A stretch of DNA of 64,000 nt from Pampus argenteus (lineage: Eukaryota; Chordata; Actinopteri; Scombriformes; Stromateidae). Shown one piece after another: positions 12,920 to 25,400 of this stretch. The notes beneath the pieces were generated by a model. It was not told the DNA's origin, searched no databases, and saw only the letters and a list, made by a program, of their open reading frames with translations. A program made the position numbers and the translations under genes. Numbering within the stretch: position 1 is the stretch's first letter; each line of letters opens with the position of its first letter. The stretch lies in assembly GCA_036937835.1 (NCBI GenBank), contig CM072877.1, forward strand, positions 5,126,001 through 5,190,000, written 5' to 3'.

Positions 12920-13055
12920 AAAATTAAATCAATAGCATCGCAGTAAAGTAAATGAAACTGAAATGTAGTGCAGTAAAGTGAGGTCAAATAAAAGCAAGCA
13001 AAGTAAAAATAATGTATTCAATTCATTACAGCGAAGTGCAATGTAGTGAACGGAA
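12920..13055. repeat. Degenerate AGTAAAGTGNA-type repeat, left part
   Basis: Irregular repeats of GTAAAGT, GTAGTGCAGTAAAGTG and CGAAGTGCAATGTAGTG. The same motifs resume at 13588-13655. Confidence 0.6.
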
Positions 13056-13065
13056 GTGTGGTACA

Positions 13066-13165
<100 letters not shown>

Positions 13166-15035
13166 CTCTCCTAAGAAAAACAAATCCTGATGGCGTTTTA
13201 CCTTGGGAAGCTGATACACCAATATCTTCATCCTGGATCTCTCCTCATCTCTCTCCTCACAGTATCATTTTACTTCTCGTCTATCTGTTACACTCACATC
13301 TCCCACCATCACTCTTTTTCTTCCCTCGTGTCGTTGCCTTAAATGATCTGATTCCAAAAACCCTCTCCTCTTACTTTCTCTCTTTGTTTCTCCAGTTGAT
13401 CTTTTCTCTCTTTCTTTTCTTCCATCTTTCTTCTAAAACATTTCAGTTTTATACATAAGTATAAAGTTTGTTATTGTTCTTTTTTTGTGTGTGTTCTTAT
13501 AGTCTTTTCCTTTTCTCACAGAGTGAGGTCACTTCCTCTGACCTTAAACGTGCCATGTGTCATCCAAATCCATATATGGATGTTTGGAGTAAAGTGCAAT
13601 GCAGTTTAGTAAAGTGAAGTGTTAAACACAGTACAGTGTAGTACAGTGGAGTAAAAGCAACTATCTAACGTAGACACTTAGAGTTTCCTCCGGCCTCATG
13701 ACTCCATTTGTGGCTGCTCGGAGTCGTAATCACATATTCACAGCCATTTAGTGCTGACAGAGTCCTAATCATTCATTTTCCTTTTTAGTGCTGACGTTTA
13801 TTTCCACATCGTCCTAGAAAGCCAAGACGGATTGCAGTCAGATAAGTAACGGGCTAACGTGTAAATGATTTTATCAAGATATGAGACGTGAGATGACAAG
13901 TGGGACCTCTGTTAGGCTCATTAAATCTAGATTTCCACAACAAGCGCTACTTTTCCGAGCCAAAACACTGTCGCGCTGGTATCACTTGAACACGCTTCAG
14001 CATCACTGTGATTGTCGATGTTTTTGTCACTCTTTCCTGTAAAGAGTTTAAAGGATTGCGATTTGAACCGGTCAAAAGTTTGGACACACCTCCCCAGTGT
14101 GTCTAAACCTGGTACTGGTACTGTTACAATGTTAATGTTAAACAAGGCCGAGGTTCAAGGATGCGAGGCGGATATATGTCATGTGTCAACGCTCTGAACA
14201 CTTAACACTGAACACATAGGTTGACACCGCTTCCCCGTCGATCTGAGACAGATCATTCGTTTATGCTCATAAATGTTCCTCTGTTCTGTAGACGTCATAG
14301 CTAAGGTTGTTCCACGGTTTTCTTCCACCCGCATATTTCGGATCGGATTCAGACTCAAACGTGCACGGATGTATTTGGGAAGTTTATGTTGCATTTAAAC
14401 AATGGGGAGAAGCAAAAATCTGATGACTACTGTTTGTTGACTCAGCCTCTGGAACAGTTGGAAGTGTGCCAAAGGGCAGCTTCCTAAAACTAAACAATGG
14501 GGACCGAGCAGGGGTCTTAAAGCCTTTACCAGAGGCTCAACCCAGGAGCTGCATGAAGGGCATAAAGCATATAACAGAAAAAAAACAACAATATAGACCT
14601 GAAATGCGAATGATATGTCTCCTTTAAGGCTGAGTCAGGGGGAGTCAGGCCTTTCTCACCACAGATATTTCACCTTGTAATGATAGGAATAACAACAAAA
14701 ACAAAGGCTCTGTTCTATTCAAGTGTCCCAGTAAGCTATGACGGTCTGACACCTGAATACCAACTTAATTACGTCATCTTTTCAATGCGAACGCGCTACA
14801 AGTTCACCTCCTGTTCATAATCAACGCAAATCAACCGTTTCTACATATCAACTATCAATTCGCTGCTTCACATTTTCTAGTTAAGATAATAAAATGTGTA
14901 ACTTGTGTCACCGAGACACTAAAACACTTGAAGCCTTTGTTTGATGACGAGGGATAAAGACACATTTGATTTGAAGCTTTAGGATCTTTATCTGTGTGTT
15001 TGTTTGACGGGCTTAACATAGACTTAAAGGCCTTG

Positions 15036-15077
<42 letters not shown>

Positions 15078-15470
15078 GTGTGTCTCTATCAGGCCTTAAG
15101 ACCAGTAGAAAGGTCACTGCCATGGTGAAATGGTAGCAGCCATGACAGCCTGTATGTGTCTGACTGATGTCTTTATGTGTCTGTACTCTGAGTTAGATAC
15201 GTACTTATATTCAGTCCATTTAGAATTTATACAAATGCGTATGGAAAATGATTTTGCTATGAATTCATTCAACTAATTCAATATTATATAGTTACACGGT
15301 TTGTATAGTTATACGCCACTTTTTAAACTAACTACTATACATTAGCACCGGTTTTTTTTTAATTTAAATGTAATATGTGGGGTCAGTTTGCTATATGCTG
15401 ATATTTATATATATATATATATAGTTGTAGATGTGTGTGAGTGTGTGAGTTCACACTGCAGCCCTCCTGG
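13166..15470. other. Unassigned intergenic sequence upstream of ST8SIA3
   Basis: A pyrimidine-rich stretch at 13215-13510, resumption of the GTAAAGT-type repeat at 13588-13655, then repeat-poor DNA, a (GT)n at 15038-15083 and (TA)n at 15405-15422. No gene recognised. Confidence 0.5.
15038..15083. repeat. (GT)n microsatellite
   Basis: GT run with one GC interruption, 400 bp before the ST8SIA3 GC-rich region. Confidence 0.95.
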
Positions 15471-16281
15471 TCAGTGTGGGCGGCAGTCCTCTCCCTCTGC
15501 GTCTCTTCCTCCAACAGGACACAGAGCTCCGCCTCGGATGCTGCTGCTCCTGTTTATCTGATTCCAGCGATACGAGAGCTGCGTCTCCTTAAAGCGACAC
15601 TCCGTCTTAATTAATGAGACTACCGGAGAGTGAGGAGGAAGAGTGAGACGCGAGGATGCGGATGAAGAGAGAGAGAGAGAGAGCAGCATCCGCGGGCCGC
15701 CTCCATCACCTCCCTGCAGGACACGACGCGTCCTCGCTGCATTTCGCCGCCTTGAGCTTGTGAAACCGGCTGTCATCTGACCCTGCGTGCCTGCAGAAGA
15801 GCCCTCCGCGACCCCCCTCCTCCCTGCTCCTCTCGCATCCTCGCATTCATGGACCCTCAATGCGTCACACTCGCTCTTCCTGCGTCTTTTCTACCGCAGA
15901 CGCGTCGCTAATTCATTGCCTCATATTTCGGTTATGAATTCCGCAGCAGAAACGCGACCCCCGCCTCTTCTCTCCTGCTCCACACATGGACCGTGTAGCC
16001 TTCATAGCCTCCGATAAAAAGCGTCGATAAATCCGCTGTCTGCGCGTTCTTCTTCGCTCCTCCGGCCTTTTCCATTTCTGCGCCTGCCGCTGCCGCTGCC
16101 GCGTCACCGCTGCCGCGTTGCCTCTCATTCAGTCGATGAAACCCGCTGTAAGATAACGCTACTTCTCTGCGACAGCGTTCTGCCGCTGATGCGGTGCGCC
16201 TGGGCGATCGCTGTCTCCTCGTCCTCGTCCTCGTCCTGGGCCTGGCCGGTCAGTGATCCTCTGGTCCGGCGGAGAGGCAGG
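15471..16281 (+). promoter_or_regulatory. ST8SIA3: GC- and CpG-rich 5' region / 5'UTR of ST8SIA3
   Basis: An abrupt change from AT-rich DNA ((TA)n at about 15405-15422) to about 800 bp of CpG-rich sequence ending at the ST8SIA3 start. It contains a short GA run near 15667-15683, several upstream ATGs, and TCCTCG-type repeats just before the start. No convincing TATA box fixes the transcription start. The role as promoter plus 5'UTR is inferred from composition and position. The ORFs on both strands here have no recognisable homology. Confidence 0.65.
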
Positions 16282-16445
16282 ATGGTGCGGATCGCCAGCG
16301 CGCTGGGGCTCGTCATGTTCAGCGTGGCACTGCTCATCCTGTCGCTCATCAGCTACGTGTCCATCAAGAAGGACTTCCTGCTCAGCACCCCCAGATACGG
16401 ACCCAATGGAGGACCCAGGATGTACATGTTCCACGCAGGGTTTCG
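16282..16445 (+). CDS. ST8SIA3: ST8SIA3 coding exon 1 (signal-anchor)
   Basis: Encodes MVRIASALGLV...MYMFHAGFR, the cytoplasmic tip, transmembrane anchor and start of the stem. It ends after CG of the last Arg codon at a GTGAGT donor (16446). I chose the ATG at 16282 because it has A at -3 and G at +4 and aligns with the conserved VLGLVM segment. An upstream in-frame ATG at 16189 would add 31 residues including a Ser run encoded by TCCTCG-type repeats, but it has C at -3 and C at +4. Human ST8SIA3 has only five residues before the aligned Met. Confidence 0.92.
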
Positions 16446-19441
16446 GTGAGTTTAGGCCAGGTTTGGTTTGGAGTGTTTTCATGTGCAAACTAAATGCTGA
16501 CAAAGCAGGAAAAGCAGTGGAGTTGATGCAGCGTGATTGATTATGTATTTGTCGTGGTTGTCTTACTGGTGTGTTTTATAGTGTCTCTCTTCCAGGATGG
16601 AGCAACCCAAACACTGCTGACTGTAATGTGTTTGAAGTCGCTCATGTAGGTGTTGCAGTGAGCTGCTCACACTCAGGTGGAGGCCTCACAGATCACACTG
16701 TGCTGATGTGTGCTGCGTTTAACCCGGCTGTAAAGGACAGATACAGAGAAGCCACTCATTTTCTCAGGACAGACTTTATGAAAATGCTTATTCTCATCAT
16801 GTATAAAGTAAAAACATATGTGGCCATGCGTAACCACATACTTTTTTTGGGGCTGTTTTTTATTGCTTGTCCGAGGCCTCACAGTTCTAATGAAGGGGAA
16901 TCTTTATGATACCCTGTTGCGAGATAAAACTTTGATAGCAGGCAATTCTGCAAAACACCAGATTTCAATATTTTTTAAGTTATTTCTTGCTACATTATTT
17001 ATCCATGTAGGTATTGCTAAGGTTAGGGATAAGATTGAGGTTTCACTTCACATTGACTGGTTCATCTTATACTTGACACTCTTACTTTGTGCCATAGACA
17101 CACTACTTCCTACCAGCACCATAAAGAACTTTTTTTTTTTCTAGTTTGGTGGGGAAGACCGAGCCCTGACCTAAACCCCATCCAACACCTCTGGGATGAA
17201 CTGGCACCATAACACCAGCTGCTGGCAGTAGTTACAGTAGCTTAGTTCTTGTGTCAAAAAGCCTTTTACTGCAAAAAGGTACATCAGAATCATCTTTATT
17301 GGCCATGTATGTTTACATATACAAGTAATCTAACTCTGGTTTAGTGGATCTCAATGTACGTACACTAAAAAAATACTAGAGAGCGAAACGGCAAAGCAGC
17401 CATCCGTAGCACCATCGTGATCTGTTCATACAGCAACAGTAACCATGAACACATGATGAGATGATGATGATGAGATAATGGGCCCTTTTACAGATAATGT
17501 AAAAAAAACTAATTAATGTAAACAGAGATGGACACAATATTAGAAAAAGCGTCCTGGTAGAAGGGGATCTGAGAATTACAGACATATTGTTTTTTTTATA
17601 TGTTGATATTAAATCCTCAGTCAAAAAATAAAATAGCTGACAGAAGATCATTTGTGGAAAACTTTAAAGGAGTAGTTCGTCATCCTGGGAAATACGCTTA
17701 TTTGCGTTCTTCCTGAGAGTGAAACGTGTTTACTCTGGCTCTGCCCAAAGGTGGAAAATATACCAACGCTAACTAACACTTTAAAAATGGTATTTTTTTT
17801 GTATTTGTGTGTACATTCAAACCATAACATCAGTGGGCAGAGCCAGGCCAGCTGTTCTCTCCTGCTTCTGTTCTTTATGCTAAGCTAAGCTAAGCTAAGC
17901 TAAGCTAAGCTAAGCTAATTGCCCCCTGGATCCAATTCTGCACTTAATGCACAGACATGATAATAAAAATCGGTTCCACCATCTGACACAAAAAACTCTT
18001 TAATCTTACTATGAATACTGCTGTTATAGTTCTACTGCGTGTAGTAACACCACTACTACAACAATGTGAACAGGTCCTACTAATAATCGAGTACCTGCTA
18101 CTGCTTTTGCAGGTACTATGTTTACTAGCAATCCCCTCCTACTACTACAGTACCAATACTGTTGCTTACTTACTGCTGGTCGTACCACTATTAGCAGCTG
18201 TAAGTATATGAATAGTATTTGACAGATGAACTGATACACCTCAAGTTAACAGTTTCCACTACTACAACCTCATCTTAAATAGAGCCACTGATGTAAATAT
18301 ACGGTATAATAAGGTAAACTGGATGACACTAATTAGCTGATGATGTTTTTTTTTTTTCCAATAAGAAGACATCCGTTGCCCTGATACGCTGATCTAAAAG
18401 TGGTGCATGTCAGTGAGTTCTCCCTGGCTGGGCGTGTATGTGTATCAGCCTAAAGGAAAACAGGGCATCTGTCACTTAATCCCACAGCTGTGAACTAGAG
18501 CAGCTCATTCACTCACAGCTCTCGTGTCTCTCTTTTAGTCATTTTATTGCCATGTTTTTATCCAAGTGTTAGTTTAGGCATAATGTGAAGTGTTTTGTCG
18601 AAAGAAAAAAAAAATAAAAAAGAAGTGAGTCATGATGCAGACAACAGTCATACTTATTCTGACTGAGGAGGACATCTTGTGTGATGAATGAGCCCTTCAT
18701 TTAATAATATTTCAGCAAATAATCACGGGAATCGTGAGGTTATACGTGAAATCTGAGTAGATATATACAGTGGAAAAGTGACGAAATGAGTTATGAATTC
18801 TCATAAAAGCCAAGACTGTGTCTTCCATGACCAAATAAAGTCCATCTCTAATAAAGAAAAAAACAGTAGTAAATGGTAAATACAGCTTAATATAGATTTC
18901 CACCTCATTATTTCAGTCAAGAACAGTCATGTCGTACTCACCCCTCTGCTGCTACTCTACTCTACTACACTGTTCTTTCTATTGTTGCTAAGCTACAGTC
19001 AATGAACCTCAACCCGTTCGGTTCAAAATGACGCTGGTGGAAAACATTAGGTGTGAAACGTCAGGAACAACAGGAAGATTTTTTTATTGGCAGTAGCTTA
19101 ACATCAACAGCAAAGTAGAAGAACCCGGAATTAACAGTAAGAGTATTGAGTAATGACATGGAAATGTACATTATTCTGAATTTATCAACAAGGTGTAGAG
19201 GAAGATCGGACGTGTGCTCGTAATGCACATTGCTGTCCCACAATGCAATGCACAAAGGAAACAGAGTTCCTTTCTCAAATATAGTGGAATTGAGACATTT
19301 GAGTGTTTGAATGTTTTAACTTTTCAGAAAGACCGATGAAAGAAATGCAGAGGAACAGAAGTAAAGTGAAGGACTTTATTGTTATAGTTGATGAGGCCGT
19401 GTGTCCGATCACCTCCACGACTGGTATAGATGGTCAGATCC

Positions 19442-19477
<36 letters not shown>

Positions 19478-22400
19478 AGTGTGTTTACAGCTGGATTTAT
19501 TGCGTTTTTACTGCTTCGGACTCCAATCCAAACAGGATGCCTGTTGACACCAGCCGAGCTCTGATACCTTGAAGCAGATTTTAGTAGGGTCACTGCGGTA
19601 CAACTGCATGGAAAATCATTCTGTAAATCTTTGTTGTCCGACATGTTCGGTCAGGTCCGGAGTGTGACACTAAAACAGCGTCGGTGTGATGAAGGTTCTG
19701 GAGGCCAGCAAGCTGTCCTTGGCGCTGATTTACGGCGCGAGAACCGCATTCATTTTCCTCCTGCCTGTAATCATTTTCCTCCCCGCTCGCTGTCACCACG
19801 GGCCAAGGTTACGCTCGGAGTGAGTCGAAAGTGTAGAGCAGCATCTGGAAGAGCAAAAAAAAAAAAAAAAACACTCTTACTAGTGGACAAATATGTATAA
19901 GTTGTTGTATGATGATTGAGAGACGGACGTGTGTGGTTTTTGCGGGATAGGGCTAATATTAGCCGCCGTGCTCGTCCATCAGCCCCAATTACACTGGAAA
20001 AGAGGATATTCCAAATGATCTTGGTGACTGACCTTTACTGTAGCACCACCGTCAGGGCGAGGTTTCCACTAATGGTTAGGATTCCTTTAAAATGATTGAC
20101 CACACTGACACCTCGGTTAAGGTCAACAAAGCGTCCCCTGTGCAGCGCACGGTCGCGCACGTTATTTGTAACCAGCAACCTTTCTTCCTTTTTTCAAAGT
20201 GCTACTTTTGATGATTAAAGTACAATATAAATAATGAACACTTCAGTCTCTGAGGATTAATATATGTTCTGTAGATTATGTATATGTATACAGTGGTCCC
20301 TCGTTAATCGCAGGAGTTACGTTCTAAAATAGGTAAAATCTGCCAAGTAGTCAGCTTTATTTTTTTTACAATTATTCAGTTTTAGGGCCGTAAAACCCCT
20401 CACTAGACACTTTATACACTTTTCCCAGGCAGACATTAACATTTTAGTACTTTTCTCTTTTGTTTAAACCCTCTCAAAGTTCAAACCTTTGTAGAAAAAT
20501 AAGCCCGGTATTACAGAATGAAACCAAACCCATCAAAACCTGTTGAAACTTGCAAAACATACAGTACAGCACTTCAGAGTCAAAGCATGCACAGAAGTAT
20601 ATATCTTATACGAATGTATTGACTCATCCGTGGTGTTAATAGATGACATTGGTCTCTTTTCAAATGTTTTTATATTTTAATTTAAATCAGCAATTTGTAA
20701 TTGTTGCAAAAACGTCCCATACAGCAAAGACACTGTAATCACCTTCATAACTGTATAATATCCCAATTATAAGTGCATTACTGTTGCTATGATGTGATCT
20801 ATAAGTAAGTATTTGCATGCCAGGTGTGACTAGAGTCTGTTTTTGTATTCCTTTCTGTCAGTTAAATGCTGAGTAAGCTGAGAGTGAATGAGTCTATTTT
20901 TTTTTTGTTTTCCTGCAGCGAGAGGCCGCCTCGCAAACCCGACCTGAGGTGAATACAGAGCGCTGACGTGTTACAGAAAATCTGTTTATCTGTCTATAGT
21001 GTGAAGTGGGATTGTAGCAGCAGAAGTCTTACAGCTGTTTCAGCCGCAGCCATCGAACCAACAGCAACATCAAGTCTAAGACACGAGGTTTTCTCTGCTG
21101 TTTGAAGGCTTGTTGTTGGATTTGAAACAGCATGAAATTAAAAAAAAAATCAGGAGAAGAGTAAAAAAAAATTCCTGTTCAGCTGTAAGTAAGAATTATA
21201 TGTCACTTTATTTAATCAAAAGAGATTATTTAAATCTAATATTTGCACAAGTTAGTGTATTGTGTGCATGTAAAGGATAAAATATCGTAGTATTTCTACA
21301 GTCCAATCAGTACTTCATGCTGATCCTGATCCAGCGCTGTGCTTCTCTGGCTGAGCCTCACTGTCTATGACGATGGCAGACGCTGCAACCACAAACATAC
21401 CGCTGCTGGAGGTCTGACTGCCATCAGATCCAGGTCAAACCGTATTTACAAATACTTTTAAGAGTTGGTGTCGGACTGGCCAGGAACTCGCCGTTCAGGA
21501 CTGTATATGTTAACAAATGTCGGTGTTGGGTCGCATCGAAAATCTCAGTGACCAAACGTCCTGATGAACCAAACTTCAACTTACTTGCAAATACCGTTTG
21601 ACCAGCTGTGTCTGCCGTAGCAGAATCCTCACCTGAAAACTTGACATTTTGGTGTTTAGTCAAATCCATTTAGAGTAGTGTTATCTGGGAAAATCTCTTG
21701 CTGTCCATCTTCCCCTGATGTTGATGAGAAGGCGAATATAAGTTTCATCTCTGTCTCCTAGGAAGTGATACATAGTACAACAACATAATTTAAGCTAAAC
21801 ATGTCCTGGACACAGATTCATCTCTCATCTGACTTTAGGGAAGTTGGAGGACAAGATGATTTCCCAAAGAGTTGGCCTGTCACCGTGACAGGAAATGTGG
21901 ACTGAACGCTGTCTTGACTTTGGATGGATGTTATTCTACCAGGTGAACAGCAACATAGGAAAGAAAAACTCAAAAACATTCAAAATGTCAAGATTTATAC
22001 GCATAAATCAGGTATATGTCAAGGCTTATAAAATGAATGAATATATGGGTAAGGCTCTGGTTAGGGTTTTATACTCACTCATGGGGATTATCATTAGAGG
22101 GAAATGGAAGAGTTCGGGCTTTTTGCGCTGCAAAAAAAAGTGTAAAAATGTTCATCTTACCAAGTACTTGTTATGTTAAATCTTCAAATATTCTAGAATG
22201 TCTTTAAATGCAGGACGTTGCTTCAAGACGCCAACATGAAAGCGAAGTACATGAGCACATGAGTAGTACATGAAGCCGAATTTGGATGAAGAGCAAATAT
22301 TTCCTGTTGCATACAGCATTTCAAACGAAATACGAACAACTTGTTAAGATGGACAGAATTGCTGCAACAGTTTGGCCTTGCTGCTTGTTTCCTGACTACA

Positions 22401-25400
22401 CCGGAGTGAATTTATTGAAGTGAACTAGATTCACAAGTAGGCAAGATGCTCAGAGTCTGCGTTTACACTGAGCTGGTGTAAATGAAACCGACCCGAGTAC
22501 GTTTTTTTCCCTGCAGCCGATTTCCTAAAGAAACAAACAAATGGCTCCTCAAACACTTGCACATTTCAATCAGCTCCTTCTTTTGGAGGCATTTTAGCTT
22601 TGTGAAGAAAAATGACACGAGCAGTCAGACCCGCAAGTTAGTTAGTCAGAGGAAACGAATGCGAACTGATAAAAAAAAAAGATTATTCAAACTGTCTGGT
22701 ATAAACAACCATCACAGTTTACAGACCAAATTCCTACTTCAAGTTTGCCTTACGTCATTTTCCATACTTGTGTTCGTAGCATAAACAGTTTTTCTGTGCT
22801 CTCACTTTCTTTTGCACATAGCAAACAGGGTGCAGAAAAAAACTTTCAGAGTTGTGTTTGAATTGACAAAATATTATGATTGCAACAACAACTCGAATGC
22901 AAAGAAGACTTTACAGTACGCAGAGACGTGCCCAGTTTTAAAAAAAAAATCTGATTTGACGTCGACTGTAACAAATATATGCGCGTTGGAACCAGAATCC
23001 GTCAGAATCAAATGTAGTTTAAACTACTGGCTTGTTAATAACACGTCTGACAGTCTGACTGCTCGTGTTCTTATCCCTGTCAGATGAATTATCCTTCGCT
23101 GGTTTTCAGCTAAAATGCTTCTTTAAAACATTTTGAAGTGCAAGTGGGTGAAGCCGACCTCCCCCTAACACAGGAAGACTGGGTTAAACCTCCATGCCTC
23201 TTCCTCCTCCTTTTTTCTTCCTCTCCTCCTCCTTCTTTTGTGTAGCTCCCAGCTGGCGATGAAGTATCTGGATCCCGCTTTTACTCCTTTGACGAACGCT
23301 CTCAGCGAGGACCTGCAGAACTCCTCTAAATGGAGGTACAACAGCACTGCTTTTATACAGCAGAGGTAGGTTACACACTCATACGCATACGGTCTCTGTT
23401 TTTCAACTGGTGCTGAAAGCTCACGATGCTTTTAACACTTCCAGCAGTGAGCTCTAGTGATAAAAATGCAAAGAGCAAATTTAACAATGTCACTGAGGCA
23501 GCATTCGCATTGAACATGTATGAAGAAACCAGATAGCGTGTGCTGTTTTTCAATCTGCTTATTGAATCCTTTTGAATTCCTTATCGGATTGATTTAGGTT
23601 CAATCATTTAACATGTGTAAGTGTTACTATATTTGTAAATGACTGACTGATCCTTGAGGACAGGTCTCAAGTTAAGTCTCAGAACTTGTCAAAGTGTGTC
23701 TCTCTTGACTTGAGTCAAAGTCCAACTCAGGTTTCAAGTCAGTGTCAATCTGAGAAATCTTAAATCCTTGAAGGGCAAGTCGCAAGTCAGCTGAGACGAG
23801 TCCAAGTCAAATCTTGAGTCTTGTCAAAGCTAAACTTGTCAAGTCAAATCTCAAGTAAGTCAAGTTCAAGTCAGATATCTTCTTTATGGAGTCTTTAGTA
23901 CATATGTTTACTCGTCTGTTTAGTGAAAACAGATCCATTAGTAATGATGTTAATGAAAGAAACCTAGTAGAAGCAGAAGATGGTTTTGTGCAACCAGAGA
24001 TCTGAAATGTAATCATGTATTTTAATATCACAACATGTGGTTTAATCAGGTCTGAAGGGTGCAAAGCCAAAACGAGAACAACTGCATCCACATCACCATT
24101 GGATGGATGCTCCTCCATCATCCACGAACATTAACCTGCATACATATCATGTTTAATGCAGGTTGAGGATTATACATCATCATAATCTTTGTTTCCAATT
24201 AGACTGAGGACATCACATAGATGCAGAGCTGGTATATAACTGGTTTTATTGTGTTTTATAGTTCATCAGATGGGTTCAGTACTGGGTTTGAATCCTTCAT
24301 TGTTTTTTTTTCCATTTAATCCACTGTTTGTCATTATTATAATTAAATGTACATTTTGTTGTGGTCACAGTGCCAGCTGTGTTATCCACAATAGTGACTG
24401 GATAAAGAGCAAATCTGTAAAATAGGCTTAACTTCCCTAGACGTTGAGAACTGCAGGAGGTGGACATATTAACAGCAACACCTGTAGCATACAGTGCAAC
24501 CCAATGCCACAAAGATTTGATTCAACACAATGGTTCTTATATTTGATTTCTTTATGTTGTAAGTTTCATGTTATTTTGTTGACTTAAAGCAACTTGCAGA
24601 TTTTCTCGTGCTATTTATTTCTACATCTTTGCATCTTGCAGGAATGAGATCTCTCAGTATATCGACATTGCCCACAACTTCTCACTGACGCGAAGCTCAG
24701 TCCGAATTGGACAGCTGATGCACTACGACTACTCAAGCCACAAGTATGTCTTCTCCATCGGCGAGAACTTCCGCTCACTACTCCCCGACGTCTCACCCAT
24801 CGTCAACAAGCACTACAACGTCTGCGCCGTGGTTGGCAACAGCGGCATCCTCACCGGCTCGCGCTGCGGTGCCCAAATTGAGAAGTTTGACTTTGTGTTC
24901 CGCTGCAACTTTGCACCGACAGAAATCTTTAAGAAGGACGTGGGACGTCGGACCAACATGACGACCTTTAACCCGAGTATCCTGGAGAAATACTACAACA
25001 ATTTACTGACTGTGCAGGACAGAAACAACTTCTTCCTGAGCTTGAAGAAGCTGGATGGTGCCATTCTGTGGATACCGGCGTTTTTCTTCCACACGTCGGC
25101 CACAGTGACCAGAACGCTGGTTGACTTCTTTGTAGAACATCGAGGTCAGCTGAAGGTCCAGCTGGCCTGGCCTGGTAACATCATGCAGTACATCAACAAG
25201 TAAGATACATTACAATACTGCAGTACATCCACAAATATCATGATGCAGTACATTAACAACAAAGAAAGGGCTGGTCTGTAGCTTTCATTATTTAAAAGGC
25301 TCTTAATTTCCTTAAACAGCTGGGCACTGTAGTTCTGAACAAATATTTCTCAAACATGAGTAAATAGTGCATTTGTTGGGAACTATTTTCAGTGGCGGAT

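Larger units (their letters stand above)
16446..23245 (+). other. ST8SIA3 intron 1 (6.8 kb)
   Basis: GTGAGT...TGTGTAG intron. It contains a Tc1-like transposase scrap (17160-17211), a common teleost repeat fragment (17284-17345), a TAGTTCG-type repeat with a (GCTAA)8 run, a (GT)n at 19447-19473, a possible Tigger-like remnant (21420-21669), the candidate microexon, and a balanced-composition block at 19950-20130. No other coding sequence was recognised. Confidence 0.9.

Noticed and set aside
24746..24961. Alternative-frame ORF inside ST8SIA3 exon 3
   Set aside because: A shadow of the conserved sialyltransferase frame.
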